DNA of 11,463 nucleotides from positions 1-11,463 of the forward strand of contig CAILUR010000162.1 in NCBI GenBank assembly GCA_903837445.1, in the 5' to 3' direction. Below, one piece after another: positions 6,577 through 11,463 of the stretch. This DNA is from an uncultured bacterium (GTDB lineage Bacteria; Oederibacteriota; PGYV01; CAILUR01). Every line of letters begins with the position of its first letter. Positions within the stretch are counted from its first letter, which is position 1. Below the pieces are notes generated by a model. It searched no databases, was not told the origin of the DNA, and saw only the letters and a list, made by a program, of their open reading frames with translations. A program made the translations under genes and the position numbers.

Positions 6577-7377
6577 ATGCTTAACATCCTTTTCATAGGT
6601 GACATCAACGGCAGACCAGGCAGAAATGCCGTAAAACAGCTTGTCCCAAACCTTATCTCCGAAAAAAAAATAGATTTCGTGATTGCCAACGGTGAAAATT
6701 CCGCTGGTGGGTTTGGTATTACCAAAGATGTCTTTGATGACCTTATGGCTGCCAGAATAAATTGCGTCACTATGGGAAATCACATTTGGGACAAGAAAGA
6801 TTCTATGGGCCTCATTGATTCCGAAAAAAGAATAATAAAACCAGCCAATATGCCTCCTGGCACTCCAGGAAATCCTTATGGTATTTTTTCAATAGATAAA
6901 AACGGAATAGAGATTAAAATCGGCGTAATCAATTTAATAGGAAGAGTCTTTATGTCCCCTATGGACTGCCCTTTTCGTACCGCAGATAAAATAGCGGATG
7001 AAATAAGAAAAACTACAAATATAATTTTTGTAGATATGCACGCCGAAGCCACTTCAGAAAAAATGGCATTGGGCCACTATCTCGACGGAAAAGTCACCGC
7101 AGTCGTAGGCACTCACACTCATGTCCAGACCTCTGATGAGCGCGTTCTCGCGGGTGGTACTGGTTATATGACAGACGCTGGCATGACAGGTTCTTTCGAT
7201 TCTGTTATAGGCATTAAAAAAGAAATTATTATAAAAAAGTTCCTAACGGGCATTCCAGATAAATACGAAGTCGCAGAATTAGATGTGCATTTTAACGGAG
7301 TCATATGCACTATTGATGAAATTTCAGGAAAAACAATTAGGTTGGAACGCTTAGACATAAAATACGAAAAAAGCTGA
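6577..7377 (+). CDS. ymdB: YmdB-family metallophosphoesterase
   Basis: This is a calcineurin-like dinuclear metal phosphoesterase of the YmdB family (266 residues, typical length). Family members hydrolyse 2',3'-cyclic nucleotides, and in Bacillus YmdB affects biofilm and motility choices; the role here is inferred. Likely metal ligands are Asp9 (GDINGRPGR, 8-16), Glu40 and Asn41 (NGENSAGGFG, 38-47), Asn68 (TMGNHIWD, 65-72), His155 (VDMHAEATSEK, 152-162), and His180 and His182 (VGTHTHVQT, 177-185). The GYMTDAGMTG block (196-205) is also family-typical. AAGAGG (6566-6571) stands 5 bases before the ATG. It follows rny and converges on the phosphohexomutase, with only 18 bases between stops and no visible terminator. 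Confidence 0.94.
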   Translation: MLNILFIGDINGRPGRNAVKQLVPNLISEKKIDFVIANGENSAGGFGITKDVFDDLMAARINCVTMGNHIWDKKDSMGLIDSEKRIIKPANMPPGTPGNPYGIFSIDKNGIEIKIGVINLIGRVFMSPMDCPFRTADKIADEIRKTTNIIFVDMHAEATSEKMALGHYLDGKVTAVVGTHTHVQTSDERVLAGGTGYMTDAGMTGSFDSVIGIKKEIIIKKFLTGIPDKYEVAELDVHFNGVICTIDEISGKTIRLERLDIKYEKS

Positions 7378-7395
7378 TTTCCCAAAAACTTTCTC

Positions 7396-8772
7396 TTACT
7401 CTGCCATAGTCTTTCCAAAAGTAAGCATTTTCTTTACGATATTCTCATCTGGGGCCTCGCAATATATGCGGAGTAGCGGTTCTGTCCCTGAAAAACGAAA
7501 CAAAAGCCACATATCATTCCCAAAAATAAACTTTGTCCCATCTATTTTATTTGTAGTTTTAATTTTATTCCCCAACACCTGTCCTTCTTTTTCCAGCAGT
7601 GCCACCCTTTTAACTATTTCTGCTCTTTTATTTGCCTCAAACTCGACATCTATTCTATCGTATTTATACTCGCCATACTTTGTTTCAAGTGTTTTAATTA
7701 TCTCAGTTAGTGGTTTCTTTTCTTTGCCTACAAATTCGGCCAACATAAGATTTGACATTATGCCATCACGCTCGGGCAGATAATACCCAAAACCTGTGCC
7801 TCCACTTTCTTCCCCACCAATTACATTTTTTTCTTTTATCATTATATCGGCGATATACTTAAATCCTATTGGAACTTCCGTGAGCTTAACTCCACACTCT
7901 TTTGCTACTCGGTCCAGTAAAAAAGTTCCTGAAACAGTCCGAATAAAATTGCCATTGAATTTTTTATATTTTATGTGATACAAAAGAATAAGCACCAAAG
8001 CCTTATGTGCACTTAAAAAATTACCCGCATTGTCCACTACTCCCATTCTGTCCCCATCTCCATCTACTGCAAGCCCTATATCTGCTTTCTCTTTCTTTAC
8101 CGTCGCAAATAATTCTACGAGATTAGGTTTTATAGGTTCGGGATTTATGCCACCAAAGAGCGGCTCCCGATAATTTCTGATAGCCTTTACCTTTCCTTTG
8201 AGCAGGCTTTCCATATATCCCGCGCCAGACCCATACATACAGTCAACGACAATACTCAAGCCGCTTTTATTTATCGCCTTGATATCTACAAATTTACTAA
8301 TATCTTTAAGATATTCCTCATCGTAATTTATTACCTTTACTTCTCCTTTTGCTTCCTTCGGCTTTACTGGGTTCTCAATAAATTCTTCAATTTTAGTTGT
8401 TTCCGCGCTTGAGATTCCAGCGCCATATGAATTTTTTATTTTAAATCCATTGTAAGTTGCGGGGTTATGACTTGAAGTGATCATAATTCCGCCGTCTAAT
8501 TTTAAATTTTTAACAGTCCACGACACTAAAGGAGTCGGCACGGGTTTATTAAAAAGGTTTACAGTAAATCCAGCTTTTTTTAAAAGTTCAGCAGAAAAAG
8601 CAGCATAGGTTTCAGATAAAAACCGCGTGTCATACCCCAGTGCTATTTTTGGAGTTTTCTTTTTTCCTTTCATATACTCTGCATAGGCCAGTGTCACCTT
8701 TGAAAGATTTTCAAAGGTATATTCTTCGCCTATTTTAGCTCGCCACCCATCAGTCCCAAACTTAATTGCCAT
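7396..8772 (-). CDS. phosphohexomutase (phosphoglucomutase/phosphomannomutase)
   Basis: The alpha-D-phosphohexomutase family interconverts hexose-6- and hexose-1-phosphates, feeding nucleotide-sugar synthesis in the cytoplasm. The 458-residue protein has all four active-site loops: TSSHNP (99-104) with the phosphoserine at 101, the metal loop DGDGDR (237-242), the sugar-specificity loop GGEESGG (319-325), and the phosphate-binding RFSGTEP (426-432). It opens with FGTDGWR. The GEESGG loop suits glucose or mannose phosphates rather than the glucosamine-specific GlmM, but substrate choice is not decided by sequence alone. Its ATG directly abuts the TAA of the upstream nucleotidyltransferase (TAAATG), so translation is probably coupled. 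That neighbour would use its product, hexose-1-phosphate. It is last in the glycan cluster and convergent with ymdB. Confidence 0.93.
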   Translation of the reverse strand: MAIKFGTDGWRAKIGEEYTFENLSKVTLAYAEYMKGKKKTPKIALGYDTRFLSETYAAFSAELLKKAGFTVNLFNKPVPTPLVSWTVKNLKLDGGIMITSSHNPATYNGFKIKNSYGAGISSAETTKIEEFIENPVKPKEAKGEVKVINYDEEYLKDISKFVDIKAINKSGLSIVVDCMYGSGAGYMESLLKGKVKAIRNYREPLFGGINPEPIKPNLVELFATVKKEKADIGLAVDGDGDRMGVVDNAGNFLSAHKALVLILLYHIKYKKFNGNFIRTVSGTFLLDRVAKECGVKLTEVPIGFKYIADIMIKEKNVIGGEESGGTGFGYYLPERDGIMSNLMLAEFVGKEKKPLTEIIKTLETKYGEYKYDRIDVEFEANKRAEIVKRVALLEKEGQVLGNKIKTTNKIDGTKFIFGNDMWLLFRFSGTEPLLRIYCEAPDENIVKKMLTFGKTMAE

Positions 8773-9840
8773 TTACATTGCCCCTGTGCCTGACTTAGTA
8801 AACTGTGTCATTTTGGTGCCATCGCCTATCGCCGCATTATCAATCACGCAGTCCGATTGAATCTCACACCCCTTACCTATAATGGAATTTTTAATGGTGA
8901 CATTTTCACCTATCTTTACATTGTCCCAAATAATACAGCGTTCAAGGTTACTATTTTTTCCTATTTCTGTGTGATTTCCTATTATTGTCAGAGGATTCAT
9001 TGTGACCTCTCCAATATTGCAAAAATCTCCTATGACTATTGGCCCGCGTAGAGTAGCTTTGCGATGGACCACTGTCTTATTTCCTATTTTTACATCCCAC
9101 TTCATTTTCTTTTTAAACGCCACTTCCACCTTAAACTTTTTTTCAAGAATGTCAAAATTTGCCTGAGTGTATTTATCAATTCTGCCTATATCTAACCAAT
9201 ACGAATCCGACTTATATGCCATAACCGTTTCGCCTTTGGCGAGAATCTCCGGAAACACCCCGCGTTCCAGCGAATAATTTTTCCCAGCAGGGATATACTT
9301 CAAAATTCTTTTATCAAACATATAAATTCCAGCATTTATCCACTTACTTTTTATGTCTGTCCATGTGGGTTTTTCAATAAAACTCTTAATACGGTTTTTT
9401 TCATCCGTATTTACAAGCCCATAGGCAGTAGGATCTGCTACTTCGTGTAGCGAGATACTGGCTATGGCTTTATTAGTGGTGTGAATTTCTAAAAGTTTTT
9501 TTAAGTTTATATCAGTGAGAATATCTCCGTTCATAACTATCATAGTATCATCAAAATACATTTCAGCGTTTTTTACGGCGCCGCCTGTCCCCAGCGGGGT
9601 GTCTTCCATAACATACCTGATATTCATTCCATATTCTTTGCCTGTGCCCATAATATGTTTTATCCTGTCTGGCAAATGACATATGCTCAAAATTACTTCT
9701 TTTATTCCGTGTCTTTTCAACACATCTAGTTGATACCTAAAAAATTGTCTATTCACTATTGGGACAAGACTCTTTAAAGTGTTCGTAGTAAGCGGCCGCA
9801 GGCGCGTGCCTTCTCCACCGATAAGAATAAGTGCTTTCAT
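8773..9840 (-). CDS. sugar-phosphate nucleotidyltransferase with left-handed beta-helix tail
   Basis: The enzyme joins a sugar-1-phosphate to a nucleoside triphosphate, making NDP-sugar and pyrophosphate. The N-terminal nucleotidyltransferase domain (1 to about 230) has GGEGTRLRPLT (8-18), Lys23, EDTPLGTGGAV (79-89), the metal-binding NGD (104-106), NAGIYMF (169-175) and WLDIGR (215-220) with Asp217. The tail (about 250-345) is made of hexapeptide-like repeats (IGNKT, IGDFC, IGNHT, IGKNS, IGENV, IGKGC), a left-handed beta-helix. This layout fits mannose-1-phosphate guanylyltransferases of the GMPP type as well as glucose-1-phosphate thymidylyl/uridylyltransferase-like proteins, so the substrate is left open. 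After the signature it reads LKSLVP where many relatives have PKPLVP, but the lysine is kept. GGGAGG lies close to ATG 9840. It runs directly into the phosphohexomutase gene with no gap. Confidence 0.92.
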   Translation of the reverse strand: MKALILIGGEGTRLRPLTTNTLKSLVPIVNRQFFRYQLDVLKRHGIKEVILSICHLPDRIKHIMGTGKEYGMNIRYVMEDTPLGTGGAVKNAEMYFDDTMIVMNGDILTDINLKKLLEIHTTNKAIASISLHEVADPTAYGLVNTDEKNRIKSFIEKPTWTDIKSKWINAGIYMFDKRILKYIPAGKNYSLERGVFPEILAKGETVMAYKSDSYWLDIGRIDKYTQANFDILEKKFKVEVAFKKKMKWDVKIGNKTVVHRKATLRGPIVIGDFCNIGEVTMNPLTIIGNHTEIGKNSNLERCIIWDNVKIGENVTIKNSIIGKGCEIQSDCVIDNAAIGDGTKMTQFTKSGTGAM

Positions 9841-9888
9841 AAGACCTCCCAGATAATTAGGTTTCTAAATTTTTTCCCAGAACCTTTT

Positions 9889-10806
9889 TTATTTATTTAG
9901 AAAGTAAGCATAAGTGTTTTTAATGCCAGTTTCCAGAGAAGTGATTGGCTTCCAATTCAATATTTTTTTGGCTTTCTTTATATCCAGATAATTAGCTAAA
10001 AGATCCCCTTCTCTAAACGGTCCATTGGCAGGCTCTTTTTTATATCCAGTCACTTTTTTTATTGCTGCAAAGAGTTGCTTTACATTGGTAGGTTTGCCTG
10101 TCCCTATGTTTATTTCGTTATTGTCACCGCGGGTCAGGGCTGCCACATTTGCTCGCGCCACATCTCCCACATAGACATAATCCCGAACACATATTCCGCC
10201 GCCAAATATCATAGGCACAGCGCCTTCCATTATTTTTTTTATAAATATTGCCACCACTCCGGCTTCACCGTGTGGAATTTGTCTTGGTCCATACACATTT
10301 GAATACCGCAAAATTGTATATTTCATATTATGCTGCGCCGCGTAAAATTTTACATAAAACTCCCCAGCGGTTTTACTAATGCCATAAGGGGTCTTGGGGT
10401 CCATAGGCAAGGTTTCAGCTGCCGGTAGTTTTTTCGGTTCTCCATACACTGTCCCCCCACTGGAAATAAATATTATTTTTTTCACTTTATTGTCTTTAGC
10501 GGCATCCAACACATTTATCAGCCCTTTTATATTTATATCCGCATCGTGTGCTGCATTTATAACCGAATCTGGCACGCTTATCTGCGCCGCATGATGACAT
10601 ATTAAATCAATTTTTTCTTTGTTTACAATTCCCGACAATTTAGTATCTCGTATATCTACCTTATAAAACTTTGCCTTTTTATTGACATTTTTCATATCCC
10701 CCATATAAAGGTTGTCAACAATAATTACTTTATTTCCTGCAGCAATAAAAGCATCCGCCACATTAGACCCAATAAAACCCGCACCACCCGTTACCATTAT
10801 ATTCAT
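9889..10806 (-). CDS. NAD-dependent nucleotide-sugar epimerase/dehydratase
   Basis: This extended short-chain dehydrogenase of the GalE-like group converts one NDP-sugar into another with bound NAD. From ATG 10806 it is 305 residues. The Rossmann motif TGGAGFIGSN (6-15) binds NAD, and HHAAQISV is at 71-78. FISSGGTVYG supplies the catalytic serine region, and the YGISK motif gives Tyr141 and Lys145. RYSNVYGPRQ (167-176) is the usual substrate-side block. The start is set by GGAGG (10811-10815) just before the ATG; an in-frame start at 10845 would lack a ribosome site and add MELGILKTIYGGF. The closest match by eye is UDP-glucose 4-epimerase-like, but related dehydratases share these motifs. 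It sits between the lipid-carrier sugar transferase and the nucleotidyltransferase, which fits a surface-glycan route. Confidence 0.92.
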   Translation of the reverse strand: MNIMVTGGAGFIGSNVADAFIAAGNKVIIVDNLYMGDMKNVNKKAKFYKVDIRDTKLSGIVNKEKIDLICHHAAQISVPDSVINAAHDADINIKGLINVLDAAKDNKVKKIIFISSGGTVYGEPKKLPAAETLPMDPKTPYGISKTAGEFYVKFYAAQHNMKYTILRYSNVYGPRQIPHGEAGVVAIFIKKIMEGAVPMIFGGGICVRDYVYVGDVARANVAALTRGDNNEINIGTGKPTNVKQLFAAIKKVTGYKKEPANGPFREGDLLANYLDIKKAKKILNWKPITSLETGIKNTYAYFLNK

Positions 10807-10834
10807 AAAACCTCCGTAGATAGTTTTTAATATT

Positions 10835-10889
10835 CCCAATTCCAAGAAAGTTTTTCTCCTGGAACCTGGAACTTGGAACCTGAAACTTG
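10835..10889. repeat. tandem heptad repeat with hairpin (copy 3), sugar transferase-epimerase gap
   Basis: Four tandem 7-base units run CTGGAAC, CTGGAAC, TTGGAAC, CTGAAAC (10859-10886). The word TTCCAAG (10840-10846) pairs with CTTGGAA (10872-10878), so the block can fold back. It fills most of the 86-base gap between the sugar transferase stop and the epimerase ribosome site. Rhythm and wording match 6485-6556 and, more weakly, 1171-1248. Confidence 0.65.
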
Positions 10890-10892
10890 TTT

Positions 10893-11463
10893 TTAGTACG
10901 CCGTCGTATGGTGAAAAAGTTCAAGCATTGTTCTTATTATTATTTTTATATCAAACCATAATGACCAGTTTTCAATATAATATAGGTCATATTTTACTCT
11001 TTCTTCTATAGAAGTATTTCCTCTTAAACCGCTAATGGCTGCCCACCCCGAAATCCCTGCTTTTACTTTATGCCTTTCCATATATCTTGGAATAGTCTTA
11101 CTGAACTGCTTAACAAAATGAGGCCTTTCTGGTCTCGGCCCTACTACACTCATATTACCAAAAAAAACATTTAAAAACTGCGGCAATTCATCAATACTCG
11201 TTTTTCTTATAAAAGTTCCAAAAGCTGTTCTCCGCGGATCATCTTTCCTGGCCCAGACAGGCCCACTTTTATTTTCCGCACCAGATTTCATACTTCTAAA
11301 TTTATACATAAAAAAAAGTTTGTTATTTTTGCTGATTCTTTCCTGTTTATAAAAAACAGGTCCAGGAGAAGTGGTTTTAACCAAAATAGCTACCACAATT
11401 AATAATGGGGAAAGCACAAGCAATATAAAAAACGATGCCACAATATCAAAGGTCCTTTTAATA
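10893..11463 (-). CDS. polyprenyl-phosphate sugar-1-phosphate transferase, 5' end cut by window edge
   Basis: This is a bacterial sugar transferase (WcaJ/WbaP/EpsL group) that moves a hexose-1-phosphate from an NDP-sugar to undecaprenyl phosphate, the first membrane step of exopolysaccharide or O-antigen assembly. The visible 189 residues begin IKRTFDIVASFFILLVLSP, the membrane hairpin that opens the catalytic domain. KFRSMK, DELPQFLNVFFGNMSVVGPRPERP and SGWAAISGLRG follow, then NWSLWFDIKII and the end HHTTAY. The frame is open to the window edge. The apparent GTG start at 11441 is an internal valine of the FDIV motif, so more protein lies outside, probably several membrane helices and a nucleotide-binding-like domain as in long family members. 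It is the first visible gene of the glycan cluster, 86 bases before the epimerase gene. Confidence 0.95.
   Translation of the reverse strand, partial: IKRTFDIVASFFILLVLSPLLIVVAILVKTTSPGPVFYKQERISKNNKLFFMYKFRSMKSGAENKSGPVWARKDDPRRTAFGTFIRKTSIDELPQFLNVFFGNMSVVGPRPERPHFVKQFSKTIPRYMERHKVKAGISGWAAISGLRGNTSIEERVKYDLYYIENWSLWFDIKIIIRTMLELFHHTTAY

Noticed and set aside
6661..6670. Run of nine A in ymdB as a possible programmed frameshift or slippage site
   Set aside because: The frame reads through intact into full-length YmdB with all metal ligands; no alternative product is suggested. It may be an error-prone tract only.
9859..9890. AGGTTTCT/AGAACCT hairpin followed by six T on the plus strand between epimerase and nucleotidyltransferase genes
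   Set aside because: The genes run on the minus strand, where no U-run follows, and the stem needs a bulge; it overlaps the epimerase stop codon. It may be a decayed copy of the heptad repeat but is too weak to list.
1..11463. CRISPR arrays, insertion sequences, tRNA genes, defence or toxin-antitoxin genes
   Set aside because: No spaced direct repeats, transposase-like frames, cloverleaf patterns or short paired ORFs were found on reading either strand.

Overview
The window looks like ordinary chromosome from a moderately AT-rich, uncultured-type bacterium. It holds ten protein genes, all of recognisable housekeeping or cell-surface families and using the standard code with good GGAGG-type ribosome sites, plus one RNA gene. 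RNase Y with YmdB, a 6S RNA, and an envelope glycan cluster built on an undecaprenyl-phosphate sugar transferase all fit a free-living bacterium. Short heptad-based hairpin repeats between genes recall deep candidate-phylum lineages (Omnitrophica/Elusimicrobia-like), but that placement is an impression and the sequence alone does not prove it.

Left third (minus strand, read right to left): argB, argD, argF, argG form an arginine biosynthesis operon with gaps of 17, 28 and 98 bases. It starts from a clear sigma-70-type promoter upstream of argB. Together the enzymes phosphorylate N-acetylglutamate, make N-acetylornithine, carbamoylate ornithine, and condense citrulline with aspartate. argG runs off the left edge. 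argC, argJ/argE and argH are not in the window.

Centre (4282-4918): this 637-base gap between the divergent arg operon and rny is far from empty. It holds the argB promoter with a dyad at the start of the leader, a strong plus-strand promoter preceded by a direct repeat, a 6S RNA gene (about 4522-4706), and then a second compact structured element (4738-4850). That element is closed by a perfect 9-bp long-range stem and contains a terminator-like hairpin. It lies in the probable leader of rny. The genes rny and ymdB follow on the plus strand, separated by a large hairpin repeat.

Right third (minus strand): a polyprenyl-phosphate sugar transferase (cut by the right edge), an NAD-dependent sugar epimerase, a sugar-phosphate nucleotidyltransferase with a left-handed beta-helix tail, and a phosphohexomutase. 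These form a coherent route: hexose-6-phosphate to hexose-1-phosphate, to NDP-hexose, to epimerised NDP-hexose, then transfer of sugar-1-phosphate to a lipid carrier to begin a surface polysaccharide.

The best candidates for something new are the structured RNA element between 6S RNA and rny, and the heptad hairpin repeats present in three intergenic gaps. No defence system, mobile element, CRISPR array or tRNA was seen.
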